Below are positions 11,026 to 22,693 of a DNA stretch of 64,000 nucleotides, one piece after another. Position 1 is the stretch's first letter, and every line of letters begins with the position of its first letter. The translations under genes and the position numbers were made by a program. Below the pieces are notes generated by a model. The model saw nothing but the letters and a program-made list of their open reading frames with translations, was not told where the DNA came from and ran no database searches. Source of the DNA: Lactuca virosa (taxonomy: Eukaryota > Streptophyta > Magnoliopsida > Asterales > Asteraceae). Location: positions 95,500,224-95,564,223 of the forward strand of contig CAKMRJ010003334.1 of assembly GCA_928212115.1 (NCBI GenBank), read 5' to 3'.

Positions 11026-12878
11026 TGTAACGCCCACAGATTCGGGCTAGTCAATTTAGAGACGATAAGTGTCAAAAATGACTTTTCGATAGAGGATTAT
11101 TTAGAATAAATAATCTGAACTAAGTTGTATTATATGTCACAAGGTTTCCGTACATATAAAGAACGTCGAAATCCGAGTTATAACGAAGAAGTTATGACCT
11201 GTCGAAGTTTCGCGACAAAACCGGCACGACACCGGGAATCGTAAAAAGTGAGTTTATGATAGAGTACTTTTTAGCCTTAGGGTTCTAAATGAAGTTTTAG
11301 AGTAGTTCTCTACCTTCGCGTGGATATAAAAGAACGTCAAAAACGGAGCTCGTATGCAAAAGTTATGGTCTTTCCGAAGATGCAGCTGTTGAGAGCATGA
11401 CACGTGGCTGAAACCCTAGCCGCCTCAAGTCACGACGTGAACAAGAGATTCACGACCTGAAACTAGTCAAAGACACTAATCGAGGCTAGAAAACATGCAT
11501 TAAGGCTACGAGATGACTCATGGAGGCTCACGACGTGAACCTATCATGTTCACGACGTGAATGGGCCAAAAACAGTCTATAATAAGCAAGCAAGACCCTT
11601 TCATTCCTTACACCAATTCTTTTCTTTCTCTCTCGTTTGTTGAGGCCGTTCCGCATCCCGAGCCAAATGATCACGAACCGCCGACCGTTTCTAGTTAGAT
11701 TCTATTAACTCACGCTACTAATGTGAGTGCATATTATTTTCATCTTACACATAGATATGAAGTATTATATATAAATTACGTGCTATGTGTGCATATTATC
11801 TGTATACTTCCTATCTATGATGGATGAACCATATTATACATGTTTTAATTGATTTAAACTGTATATGTATTTTATATCTACAAATATGTTGGGTAAAACA
11901 TGGGTAGATGAATTAGATGATGTGTGATGAAATAAAAATTGATGAGAGGTCTCGATGTTTAAGATGATCTAGTCATCTAAGACAATGACCACAAACTATT
12001 CTAAACACTCCATTAGAACGTTAGCAGGTTTGTAACCTGTAGGTGTTTTTGAACCAAGTGTGTTCATCAGGTATTTTTGAACTATGTGTTGATTAGGTAT
12101 TTTTGAACTGAGTGTTCACTAGGTGTTTTTGAACTAGGTGTTCATTAAGTATTTTTGAATTAAGTGTTTACCAGATATTTTGAACTACGTGTTTACCAGA
12201 TGTTTTAAACTACGTGTTCACCAGTTGTAATTTAAGAACTCTGGCAGCTATGGACTTAGTGCCTTATATATGTACGTTGGTAGCTATGGATTTAGTACCG
12301 TATACATGAACATTGGTAGCTATGGACTTAGTACCTTGGCAGCTATGGATTTAGTGCTTGTTGTATAAACCTCGGGCATCGATGGACTTCGTGCCTATTC
12401 CTTAGGTCAATCCTTAGGAATGATTGAATGAAGGGTAGATGATTCTTAGGGTAGATCCTTAAGAATAAAGAAGATAATGGGGATGAGTAATTGGGTTAAT
12501 TTTTGATGATTAAACATAATAATTATATTATTGTGGGTTGAAAACCCTATGTACTCACCAGGTTTCCCAACCTGACCCACTCAATATATTTGTATCACAG
12601 GTATCGAAGCTATATTACACTGAGATATTTAAGGAGATTTAAATCACTAGTGTAAACGAATGTAAGTTCTGTTTATGCTTATGTTTCTGTAATAACGATG
12701 ACATCCCAAAGTTTTAAAATGAATAAAATACATTTCCTCGGAAATGATTTGATAACATATTTATAATGTTTTTCTGGGAGCAAATTCCGCAACACTTTTC
12801 CTTAAAAGTATACTCTGATTTTCAAAATAAAGCATAAACAAATCGGTCTTTTCTGACCGTGAAAATGGGGATGTCACA
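11026..12878 (+). mobile_element. Solo gypsy LTR
   Basis: Starts TGTAACGCCCACAG and ends GGGGATGTCACA, 1853 bases, with no primer site or polypurine tract beside it; both flanks belong to one older array. Flanking pentamers GCATG and GCCAG match at only three positions, so the duplication has decayed. The 3' 220 bases match the LTR end at 1-242. It includes the TATA-like CTATAATAAG (11577-11586) and degenerate 30-40 base repeats around 'tttttgaactaagtgttca' (12040-12230) and 'agctatggacttagtacc' (12240-12390). Confidence 0.8.
11430..11586 (+). promoter_or_regulatory. TCACG-N-CGTGA dyads upstream of a TATA box
   Basis: Perfect 11-bp dyads TCACGACGTGA at 11430-11440, 11528-11538 and 11550-11560 (the last extends to 13 bp), plus one diverged copy at 11450-11460. 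The TATA-like box CTATAATAAG follows at 11577, 17 bases after the last dyad. This LTR has no CTCG-N-CGAG dyads. Confidence 0.6.
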
Positions 12879-13215
12879 GCCAGGCCATCATACAATGGGC
12901 CTAGCCCGTCATACAATGGGCCTAGCCTAACATACCATGCAAGAGTCACAATGACAACTACCATAACATATCCTAGTGGGACGACATTGGTGCCTTCGAC
13001 CCACGGGTACAGTGAGGAGACTCACCTAAATCACAAAAGTTGACCTCAACTAACTGATCTCCTGCCAAAAGACGGTGCTCGACACCTCCTATCAATCCAC
13101 ACAAGGTAAACCCTAAGTATACCTTCTAAAAATAGAATTTTGACCAAAAGTCAAACCAAGCCAAAAGTCAGTAGTCAAAGTCAAAGCCAACAATACAACG
13201 TTAACTTGTCCATCC

Positions 13216-13429
13216 TCACGTCGTGACCAGTCCTTGGTCACGTCGTGAGATTTCACTCGGTCCGATTCCAACTTATCCTGATTCACCATGGCCAGCTCAG
13301 TAAAGAAAAGTCAACGGAGCAGACCTTACGTTGTGAGAAGCCTTCTCTCACATTGTGAGCTCCAAGAAACTAACCAAAAACGGGATCAACCACTCCTCAC
13401 GTCGTGAGACGACATGTATCACGCCGTGA
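13216..13429 (-). promoter_or_regulatory. Cluster of TCACG-N-CGTGA dyads
   Basis: TCACG-T-CGTGA at 13216-13226, 13238-13248 and 13397-13407 (13 bp perfect with outer C/G) and TCACG-C-CGTGA at 13419-13429, plus a decayed copy near 13325. The centre base varies while the arms are constant. Confidence 0.55.
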
Positions 13430-13688
13430 GAACAGTCTGAGGCCAAAAATCCAACTTTTAAGTCCTTAATCTGTTAAGCCTTGAACTTTAACTTTCCAGA
13501 AGGTCTTATAACTCCTTTAATACACTTGAAAGTCTATGCTTTCTAGACATATATGTCTAATACACGTCTAGATCTCATTTGGGTCAAAAGTTGAAGAAAA
13601 AGGCATCCATATTTCATGCAAGGTTCTAAAACTCAACCATTCTCTGGATCTTAACTCCACAATACTCTTAAGACCTTTATAATCAATA

Positions 13689-14292
13689 AAGTTGCCAACT
13701 TTATGGTTTCCAGCCATCAAACTTGCTTAACCAAGGAGAAAAGTGGGACAAAACTTAGATCTAACCCCATTTAACAATAAAGATTGAAACTTTAACACTT
13801 ACAATGGTACATAAACAATGTAAGGTGATGATGATGATGATTCCTTGCAAGCCTCAACAAAAGATCATCTTCTTCTTATTTTCTCCTTCGTCCAAACCAA
13901 GAAAAGCTCCAAAATGGCCAAAGATCAAGCAAGGATGAAGACTAGGGTTTTTATGAGGTGAAAGAGGGTTTGGGTTGATGAGAAACCCTAAAGTTTCCAA
14001 CTTTATGGTTTCCATCCATCAAATTTGCTCAACCAAGGAGAAAAGTGGGATAAAACATAAATCTAGCCTCATGTAACAATAAAGATTGAAACTTTAACAC
14101 TTAGGATGGTCCAGAAACAATGTAAGGTGATGATTATTCCTTGCAAGCCTCCATAAAAGATCACCTTCTTCTTCTTCTTTTCTCCTTCGTCCAAAGCTAG
14201 AAACACTCCAAAATGGCCAAAGATCAAGCAAGGATGAAGACTAGGGTTTTTCTGAGGTGAAAGAGAGTTTGGGGTTGATGAGAAACCATAAA
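13689..14292. repeat. 302-base tandem duplication inside LTR
   Basis: 13689-13990 and 13991-14292 are direct repeats with scattered mismatches; for example 'ccaactttatggtttcca' begins at 13695 and 13997. Both contain the polyadenine/TTC-rich leader-like segment ending in GGGTTGATGAGAAACC. Confidence 0.85.
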
Positions 14293-14340
14293 ATGAGGTT
14301 AGATGTGCTTAAATACGAAGGAAACCCTAAAAGATCATGG

Positions 14341-14864
14341 GATTGGGCTGCAACGCTTCGACTATACCCAATCAAGTGTTCGGGTTATGCTTCGAACCCC
14401 AAAGACTTCATCAGATAAGAACAAGCAAAGAGGCTCTAACATAACCCTCAACCTGGATCCAATCACATGTATACCATGCGTTACTACGAATGCGCCAACC
14501 TATCATTGAAAGTTTCTGATCCTCAACCTTGCGCGACCTCGATCCATACTGCCACTCGAACTGGCTTCCTTCTCGACTAGAACGAGGAACTCTCATTAGT
14601 TCTGCACTTGATTTTATTCTCATAAATCTAAACGTTTCTCCCCTACTTGGATATAACTACACCTTTCCAACCTTACTAAAAATAGAGAATAATAAATTCC
14701 TTTGCCGGAACTAGCTGATCACCAACCTAACATCCCACTTACCGAAGGGTCTATGCAATCCTAACCATCTTCAACCGATACGATTTCGAAATTTCTTTGA
14801 CACTTCCAATGTCTGAACAAGCTCACGCGACCGCCATCATCATCCTCTTGTTACCGCTCTGTAA
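14341..14864 (-). mobile_element. Unassigned gypsy remnant
   Basis: No reading frame with recognisable domains. It was contiguous with 41024-41760 (a minus-strand gag remnant) before the 26-kb insertion, so it is probably the 3' non-coding part of that old element. Confidence 0.4.
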
Positions 14865-14869
14865 CACCC
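14865..14869. repeat. Target site duplication CGCTC (left)
   Basis: Identical to 41019-41023. It bounds the gag-only gypsy element and shows both termini are original. Confidence 0.9.
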
Positions 14870-15139
14870 ATAAAATTCAAGCCAATTTAAAACATTTTAA
14901 CTCATTCAAAAACCATTAAGTTATTACAACTTGTTTTCAAAATAGTTTAAACATCATAGTATCCCCAGAACCAAATCACAAAATCATGAAATATGAGGAG
15001 CGGTACGATCACGCCTTTGCCTTGCCACGATCACCTGATGTACCTGAAACATTAAACTGAAACCGTAAGCTCGAAAGCTTAGTGAGTTCCCCCAAAATAC
15101 CCGTACACACATAACCAAACAAGTACAGCAATGAACATC

Positions 15140-15600
15140 ATACTATGGGTCTAATCAACCGTCAGGTTGGAATACCCCAGGCCCTCAACCATCGGGTTGG
15201 AATGCCAACATACTACGAGTCCAATCATCCTCAGGATGGAATACTCTCGGCCCACAACCATCGGGTTGGAATGCCCACACACATATACATACAATAACTA
15301 CTATGGGTCCAATCATCCCTCGGGATGGAATACCCCAAGCCCTCAACCATCAGGTTGGAATGCCCACCTACTATGAGTCCAATCATCCTACCGGGATGGA
15401 ATACTCCTTGCCCTCAACCATCAGGTTGGAATGCCCACCTACTATGAGTCCAATCATCCTACCGCGATGGAATACTCCTGGCCCACAACCATCAAGTTGG
15501 AATGCCACCTACTATAAGTCCAATCATCCTACCGGGATGGAATACTCCTGGCCCACAACCATCGGGTTGGAATGCCCACATAATAGCAAACATCTGCACC
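15140..15600. repeat. 60-65-base tandem repeat in LTR
   Basis: Seven or so units built on 'GTCCAATCATCC..CGGGATGGAATAC..CC..CAACCATC(A/G)GGTTGGAATGCC'. Each unit holds a short inverted pair (ATCATCC/GGATGGA and CAACC/GGTTG), giving imperfect hairpins. The copy in the 5' LTR is at 38880-39320. Short open frames here are by-products of the repeat. Confidence 0.85.
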
Positions 15601-15769
15601 TATCAAATAATCATATAACAGTCTACAAGACAACATACTAGGGCCCTATCATCCTACCGGGATGGAATACCCTCTACTACTACTCAACACGTGCACATAT
15701 AACATGTAATCTCCTATCAGCATACAGACAGTCAGACCAACTACATGTCACTAAGCATAGCCACATCCA

Positions 15770-15935
15770 ATCTACCATAATACCGATCTAACAGAGCATA
15801 CCATCATATAGCCATCCTATCTACCAGGATACTGATCTAACATAGCATACCATCATATAACCATCCTGTCTACCAGGATACTGATCTAACAGAGCATACC
15901 ATCATATAACCATCCTATCTACCAGGATGCCAACT
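15770..15935. repeat. 49-50-base tandem repeat in LTR
   Basis: Three to four units containing 'CATCCTATCTACCAGGATAC' and 'AACAGAGCATACCATCATATA'. The equivalent array in the 5' LTR is at 39500-39665. Confidence 0.85.
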
Positions 15936-16276
15936 AACATATCACAGCAGTAACTATCTCAAATAACAATCAAAGGGCCGGCCTTCGTGCCTCGGACCCT
16001 TGGGTACAGTGAGGATAACTCACCTTGCAACTGCCGAACCGAACCACGAAAACACAATCCCGAAGCACTGCCCCAAACTCAAACACCTATAGCCATCAAT
16101 GATCCATATACATAAATATCCAAATTACCATAATACCCTTGAAGGTCAAACTGGTCAAAGTCAAAGTCCTGGCCAAAGTCAACCTTCCTGATTGACCCTA
16201 CTCGCCGAGTTCCTAAACTCAGAGAACTCCCATATCACGACTCGACTCGCCGAGTCACCCCATGACTCGTCGAGTT

Positions 16277-16281
16277 CAACA
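16277..16281. repeat. Target site duplication CAACA (left, copia)
   Basis: Identical to 30046-30050. The uninterrupted site is preserved in the other LTR near 40036-40040, confirming the insertion. Confidence 0.92.
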
Positions 16282-17057
16282 TGTTGGATATAGTGTCTAA
16301 GTCCATAACTTTATTTGGTATGTACTTGACCCGACCCGGCATGGTCCATTTGGGTTGCATGGCATTGCAATACTTGGATAGACTAAATGAGAGAATAAGG
16401 CACTTAGGATTATTAATATATTATAAGTTCTAATATATTAATAATAGTATTATTTAATTAGTATTGATCAAGTATTAATCTAGTATTAATTTGGTGATCA
16501 AAGTGAGACTGATTAAATATATAGGGTTGATTATGACAATCATCAATTCTTTTATGGTGGATTAATGATCCATGGTTTATGGGTTTGGTTATAACCATAT
16601 GGAGCTCCATGGATAGTCCATGGGAGTTACAAACCCATGGGTCATGAGAAATCAAGAGTCATGACAATTAAGGGCATTCATGTGTAAACCCTAATTGTGA
16701 CAACACTATAAAAGGAACCCTATGGCTAGCAAAATAGTGGACCTAGTGTTACTAGAGAGGGCATAACCGATTTTGAGTGCTAGAAGTATTCTCTCAAGTT
16801 ATTCCAAGTCTTGTGGTGTTGTGTGAAGCATTTGAGGCACAACATTTGGGGTGCTAGGTTCACAAAGTCTTGAAGGAATCCAAGCAACAACAAGGTATGT
16901 ATTTCTACTAGTTTTATGTTCAATGTAATCCCCATGCCATGCTAGTTAGGAAATAACCTTGAAAAAGAAATTTGCATGTATATAGAGAAACATAGATTCA
17001 AGGTTATTAGGGTTGCATGTACACTTAGGAAGTGTTAGAATGCTCAAAAACCCATCA
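16282..17057 (+). mobile_element. Copia LTR 1
   Basis: TGTTGGATATAG to AACCCATCA, 776 bases. U3 has a perfect inverted repeat with 15-base arms and 7-base loop (16409-16445) and several CCATGG palindromes (16570-16650). The TATA box CTATAAAAGG is at 16706-16715. A splice-donor-like CAAG|GTATGT is at 16891-16900. The short open frame on its minus strand is not a gene. Confidence 0.92.
16706..16715 (+). promoter_or_regulatory. Copia LTR TATA box
   Basis: CTATAAAAGG in the expected U3 position; repeated in LTR 2 and LTR 3. Confidence 0.75.
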
Positions 17058-17058
17058 G

Positions 17059-17071
17059 TGGTATCAGAGCC
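17059..17071 (+). promoter_or_regulatory. Copia primer binding site
   Basis: TGGTATCAGAGCC one base after LTR 1, complementary to initiator Met-tRNA. In copy 2 (23617-23628) three bases are missing, giving TGGCTCAGAGCC. Confidence 0.9.
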
Positions 17072-17140
17072 AGGTTTTGTTTTCTGTATACTTGATGCAA
17101 AACTGCTTAAAAATCGAAAATTCTGCACTCTGACGACTGG

Positions 17141-17246
17141 ACTCGCCGAGTCCATGGGGAGGACTCGCCGAGTCCATGGGGAGGACTCGCCGAGTCCATG
17201 AACAAATTCATTCTACTCGCCGAGTAGAATAGTGCACTCGGCGAGT
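17141..17246 (+). promoter_or_regulatory. Cluster of ACTCG-N-CGAGT dyads in copia leader
   Basis: Five dyads: three identical 15-bp palindromes with outer GG/CC (cores at 17141, 17163, 17185), one 21-bp perfect palindrome (17210-17230, arms ATTCTACTCG and CGAGTAGAAT, centre C), and one with centre G (17236-17246). Copy 2 keeps degraded versions at 23700-23800. Confidence 0.7.
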
Positions 17247-18588
17247 AGGAGCGTGCTGGGCAGTTTTTTCGAGTTTTGTTGCTGGAAATGGATAAGATCA
17301 TTATCCCAATCTGTTTTGGACTTGTAAAATCTGTTTTTCAAAATGATAATGATTATGTTAACCCATTTTTCATGACTTTTATCAATTTTCAAGTATTGTA
17401 TATGTTTATATGATTTCTTGAAATTGCTTGACATGAATTTGTGTTCTTATGAGTTTTTAGAAGATCATAGGAATTATGTGTAACCACCATGTGTGTTTAA
17501 TTCATGATCTTAATGGCTATGATGGTGTCCATAACTTGTCCTCAAGTTATGGATAACCAAGTGTCACTTCTTTTAATTATGATTAAAGAACTAAAGAGGT
17601 TTCATAAAATGAAGAGTCTTCATTTTTATGAACCATTAAAACTCATAAGTTACAAATTGAAGAGACTTGGAATAGTTTCAAATCTTGCCCTCAAGTTTTG
17701 GAATTTGAAAAGTCTTACACTTTAATACTTTAATTCCAAATTAAACCTTAGATTTTTAAAAAGTTTAAAAATCAACACTTATACTATTATTATAATTTTT
17801 TTATATAGATATGTATAAGAATATGTCATTCTTACCGTTAGTAGGGCCTCATTCACGAAGCCGGTCTATAAGGGGGGTATAAGGTTGTTGCCTATAAAAT
17901 GGTGACTTAATGGGTGTCCACTCTCACCCACCGCTTCCTTGATCGGTGGAGGGTCGTTAGCCGAACGGGTAGGATACGACTTTAAATACTCGTTAAAAGT
18001 ATAATGAATTATAAGTAACTATACATTATAAATTCCCAATCTTAGTTACTTTAGGAAAATGTGAAATTGGTGCTAGCCCATAAAATTACACTTTGTACCT
18101 TACCAAGTCGTTAGTGGAGCGTGTTGTGGTTAACCGGCACACTAACATGGACTAGTAAGAGTGGCAAAGGGTAACTTGACCTTATTATAGATCGGTGGAG
18201 CGTGTGTGGTTAACCGGCACATCGATTAGGTAATATTGTTGAGGGTACCAAGTCAATTTGTATGGTTATTCACACCTTGTTTGTGATCCTCGGCATCCCA
18301 GTCACAAACTTGAGAGGGCACAATCGAGATTCAAACATGCCATTGAAAAGTTCAATGTATCTCAAAAGATCTAGGAGTTTCAAAACCAATAAAACCTAAT
18401 AATAAAATATTTCGTTCTTATGGTGGAATTGGTAAATCGTCATTTACCTACCTTCAAATATTTATAGTATGAATTACGGCATCCCTCTTCCAACTATAAA
18501 TAGTTTGTTGGATCCTAGCCTTAATATTTCATTGGGTGAATTATTAAGGATTCCTAATCTAATGAAACTTGTCTTTCTTTCCTTTCAG

Positions 18589-21500
18589 ATGTCTTCCAAC
18601 AATGCTTCTGGCTCAAACCCAACAGGCTCCTTTTCCCTTATGAACTTGTGTGGTAAGGTCATCTTTGATGGATCCAATTTCAATGAGTGGATCAGAAACA
18701 TCAGAATGATTACCCGCTATGAGGACAAAGAATATGTCCTCGATAGGGAGCTTAAGGTTGTGAATGAAGCCACTGCTACTCCTGAAGAGTTTGCGGAGTT
18801 TGTTGCGCATGAAAAGGATGCTACTAAAGTAGCATGCATCATGATGGCCACCATGACTCCTGAACTTCAAAAATCCTATGAAGATTTCTACCCCTATGAG
18901 ATGCACCTGGATCTGATGGAAAAGTACCATCAGAGCGCGCGTCAGGAGAGGTATGAAAGCATCTCCTCCATGATAACCGCAAGGATGAAGGATGGTGAAC
19001 CCATCACCGGTCACTTGCAGAAGATGCAAAGGTTCGTTGACGGTTGCTGAAGCTAAATGTTGACTTTCCTGAGGAAATGGCGATTGACATCATTCTCCAT
19101 TCCTTACCTCCAAGTTATGATCAGTTTCGTATGACTTATCATATGAACAAGGAGGAAGTCACACTTAGCAAACTTCAAGGACTCTTAAGGACAACTGAAA
19201 ATGGCCTTAAGGGTAAAGCGGTTGCTACTTCTACTCCTTCAACAGCCCCTGTTCTGGCTATTGGGCAGGGAAAGGGTAAGAAGAGGAAAAGCCCTTCGAA
19301 GGGTACCAAGGGTAAGACTCTTGATGGTTCCTCTTCAAGTGGGACAAAGAAAGGTCCCATTACTCCTTCTTCAAACCCAAAGGAAGCACAGTGCTTCTAT
19401 TGCCATGATAAGGGACACTTCAAGCGAAGCTGCCCTAAATATCTGCAAGATCTAAAGGATGGGAAGGTTAAACCCAACCATGCAGGTATTTACACAATAT
19501 TGTCTAACAACTCATCTAATGCTAATTCTTGGGTGCTTGATACAGGGTGTGGTATTCACATTTGTACTGATTTGCAGGCACTAAGAAGAAGTGAGCAAGT
19601 GGAGCACGGGAATATAAACTTAGTCATGGGCAACAGGAAAGCATCACTTGTTACCAAGATAGGAGTTTATTCTTTATTGCTTAATAATGGGTTAATGTTA
19701 GATTTGAATAAGTGTTGTTACTCGCCCGAAATGGCGAGAAATATTATTTCCTTTCATGGCTTGTACAAACAAGGTTTTACATTTTCATTTGATAATAAAA
19801 ATGGTGCTATTAATGTTTATTACAATGATGTATTTTACTTTAAATCATTACCTTGTGATGGTGTATATGAAGCCGTGAATGTTGTAGACAATCTAGGAAA
19901 TAATGTGTTGTATATTGATTCTTCAGATAGCTGGATAAAGCATCCTTGTGGCATTGTCGTCTTGGACATGTTAACAAGAAGCGCATAGGCCAACTCCAAA
20001 AGGCTGGAGTCTTGGAATCATTTGACCTCAAGTCAGATGATAGTTGCGAGTCTTGTTTACTTGGAAAAATGACAAAGTCACCCTTCACAGGTACTTGTGA
20101 TAGGGGTGAAGGTTTGTTGGACCTTGTACACACGGATGTGTGTGGGCCCTTCAGAGTTGCTACAAGGGATGCTAATCGCTATTATGTGACTTTTACTGAT
20201 GATTACAGTAGATATGGATATATTTACTTAATCAAGCATAAGTCAGAAACCTTTGAAAAGTTCAAAGAGTTTAAGCAGGAAGTGGAGAATCAATTGGGCA
20301 GGAACATCAAGATGCTCCGATCCGATCGGGGAGGAGAGTATCTTAGCATTGAGTTCCTTGACTATCTTAAGGAATGTGGGATTGTCTCACAATTGACACC
20401 TCCCAGAACACCACAGTTGAATGGTGTAGCTGAGAGGCGCAATCGAACCTTGCTGGATATGGTTCGTTCCATGATGAGTCGAGCTTCGTTACCAATCTCT
20501 TTCTGGGGGTATGCCTTAGAGACTGCCGCCCATATCCTTAATCTAGTCCCTACTAAAAAGGTTGCCAAAACACCTCACGAGATGTGGACTGGGAAAGTTC
20601 CCAATTTGGACCACATCAAAATTTGGGGTTGTGAAGCTTTCGTGAGGCGTGAGACTCATGATAAGCTTGAACCTCGAAGTGAGAGGTGTATTTTCATCGG
20701 CTACCCACAGAGATCATTTGGTTACCTCTTCTACAGATCCAGTGATAATGTGGTCTTTGTAGCAAGAAGAGGAGTCTTTCGTGAGAGAGAATTCATAAGC
20801 CAAGGGGACAGTGGGAGGCAAATTGACCTTGAAGAGCTTCAAGAGTCAAGTGGTGAAGGAACCTCAAATTCTATCGACCAACCTGAGGAGGAAACTCCTG
20901 TTGATCCGATAGATGAGTCTGTACCTCCAAGACGTTCCACTAGGGTGAGGAATACACCTGATTTTTTTTTATGGTTATCACATCACCACTGAAGGTGATA
21001 CATTTATTAGTGATAGTACACTAATAGATTTGGATGAACCTAATAATTACAGGGAAGCCATGGCAGGCCCTGAGTCTGCTAAATGGAAGGAGGCTATGGA
21101 CAGCGAGATTCAGTCCATGTATGGCAATCAAGTTTGGAACTTGGTTGACAATGTACCAGGTCGTAAGACAATTGGGTTGCAAATGGATCTTCAAGAAAAA
21201 GACCGACATGGATGGGAAGGTACATACTTATAAAGCGCGACTGGTTGCGAAGGGCTTTACTCAAACTCCGGGAGTTGACTATGATGAGACCTTCTCACCA
21301 GTAGCTAAGATTAAGTCTATTAGAGTATTGTTAGCCATAGCTGCATTTCATGATTATGAAATATGGAAAATGGATGTCAAAACCGCTTTCCAGACTGATA
21401 GGGATAATTTCCGCTGTCAGTCAGGCTGGGTCTTTATCCTAAATGGGGGGGCAATTACTTGGAAAAGTTCCAAGCAGGAGACAGTAGCTGATTCTACTTG

Positions 21501-21849
21501 TGAATCAGAGTACATAGCAGCAAGTGAAGCAGCTAAGGAGGCGATATGGCTAAAGAACTTCATCGGAGACCTTGGAGTTGTACCAGCTATAAAGGAGCCA
21601 ATGGAAATTTTCTCTGACAATGAAAGTGCGGTTGCTTTGGCTTAAGGAACCGAGAGATCACGGGAGATCTAGCACATTGAGAAAATACCATTTCATCAGA
21701 CATCGAATAGAAGAAGGACTCCTGTGGCTAAGAGGGTATCATCAGATGAGAACCCGGCAGATCCCCTCACGAAGGGACTGACCAGGGTTAAGCATCTACA
21801 GCATGCGAGGCCCATTGGGCTGAAGGATGATATTAGTTTCAATAATTAG
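18589..21849 (+). pseudogene. Ty1/copia gag-pol, copy 1, RT-deleted
   Basis: Start ATG at 18589 follows the acceptor-like TTTCAG. Order: gag (UBN2/retrotran_gag type), CX2CX4HX4C knuckle (CFYCHDKGHFKRSC, about 19397), protease DTGC (about 19550), integrase zinc finger (HCRLGH to CESCLLGK) and catalytic core with HTDVCGPF, TDDYS and the Glu of GVAERRNR, then the RT N-terminus ending at WKMDVKTAF (about 21390). The next residues are QTDRDNF, already RNase H, so the RT palm with its YVDD motif is gone. RNase H runs to the TAG at 21847. Frameshifts lie near 19041, 19935, a T-run at 20962 and 21643. Integrase looks intact between lesions. The element cannot reverse-transcribe itself. Confidence 0.88.
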
Positions 21850-22693
21850 ATTCATGAAACTTGTAAAATGTAATTGACATTTGATGATAAATAAATTTTT
21901 ATTTATTTATGAGTAAGTTTACTATTTGTGTTGATTGTTTACTATGTTTCAATTTTGCATGTTTTTACTTCCAGATAATTATGTTATTATTCAAACCATC
22001 CACAGTCAGTCAAACTTTGGAAGTAAGTATTGATTTAAGACTGTCATGAATTTGGCTTGTATGATTTGTCTAAAAGTGCTTTGGACAATGCATTGGTTGC
22101 TACACATTCATGAGTACTCATAAGGGCTGAGTATTGGATCCAACCCACGTTCACTTGCATCACTTCATGGAATTTATCTCGAGTGATCGTCGAGACGGTA
22201 ATATCATATAATCTTCAAACCTAGAGAATGAGTTGTTGACTCTGATTTGGTTATTCATTGATTGTACGAAAACGTTTGGTAACTCGATGTTATAAAACGT
22301 GCCTTTGTGAATAATTCAACAAGTAGTTAGTACAAGCATATCAGTCGAAGTTTATCTTTCCTTCTAGAAATAGAAGCGATATATTGGGCCCTCGATGATT
22401 TGGTTTTGACCTATGTACCGGGCCCGGTCAGAAACCTAATTGATGTGTTCAATTAGTTCTATGTCGAACCAATCAAGATCGAGAGAAAACAAATGTTGGA
22501 CAATAAGTAAGACCATGTTCATGTGTTGTTTTTGTCCGGCTGATATCATGAGAATAGAGGATTATATTACACTTATCTTAAATGGCGTATCATCATCATC
22601 TCAGTTCGAGAGACTTTGAAAGAGCTACGATTGCTAGTCGGATTTTGAAGTCATATTTGCACATATCTTTATTAGACTTATCCAGTGGGAGAC
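21850..22693 (+). mobile_element. Copia 3' non-coding region and polypurine tract, copy 1
   Basis: No reading frame. It ends in the purine tract AGTGGGAGAC (22684-22693) immediately before LTR 2. Confidence 0.8.

Larger units (their letters stand above)
10615..14340 (-). mobile_element. Old gypsy LTR, minus strand, split by a solo LTR
   Basis: The left part (10615-11025) resembles the LTR starting at 3413: degenerate TG end, then the 'ccggaagtacctga' and 'cttagtgagttcccc' blocks in the same order. It is interrupted by the LTR at 11026-12878 and resumes at 12879 within the same GGGCCTAGCC-rich tandem array. Dyads TCACG-N-CGTGA lie at 13216-13429. A TATTTAA-like box is near 14308-14318 (minus). 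The right end is not definable; about 14340 is an estimate. Confidence 0.6.
14870..16281 (-). mobile_element. 3' LTR of the gag-only element, distal part
   Basis: Plus-strand reading starts TGTAACACCCATAAAATTC, the same as the 5' LTR at 34755. It is interrupted at 16281 by the copia insertion and resumes at 30051. It includes the 'cttagtgagttccccc' block (15078) and dyads at 16200-16275. Confidence 0.9.
16895..18588 (+). other. Probable leader intron of copia element
   Basis: A donor CAAG|GTATGT inside the LTR and a strong acceptor (branch-like CTAAT, then a 20-base pyrimidine tract ending TTTCAG) sit so that the acceptor AG touches the gag ATG at 18589. Splicing would remove 1694 bases including the primer site and dyads. 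Both sites are kept in copy 2 (about 23450 and 25145). The leader otherwise contains only a duplicated 'gtgtgtggttaaccggcaca' block (18120-18230). Confidence 0.55.

Noticed and set aside
15167..15641. Plus-strand frames with GMEYSRPTTIGLECP repeats (also 38869-39379)
   Set aside because: They are translations of the LTR tandem array; present identically in both LTRs of one element.
16458..16655. 65-codon minus-strand frame repeated identically at 29445-29642
   Set aside because: It lies in the copia LTR, on the antisense strand, and follows the LTR palindromes; no domain.
17141..17246. Regularly spaced identical palindromes resembling a CRISPR array
   Set aside because: Plant nuclear DNA, spacers are short and partly identical, and the same motif is scattered in LTRs; no cas genes.
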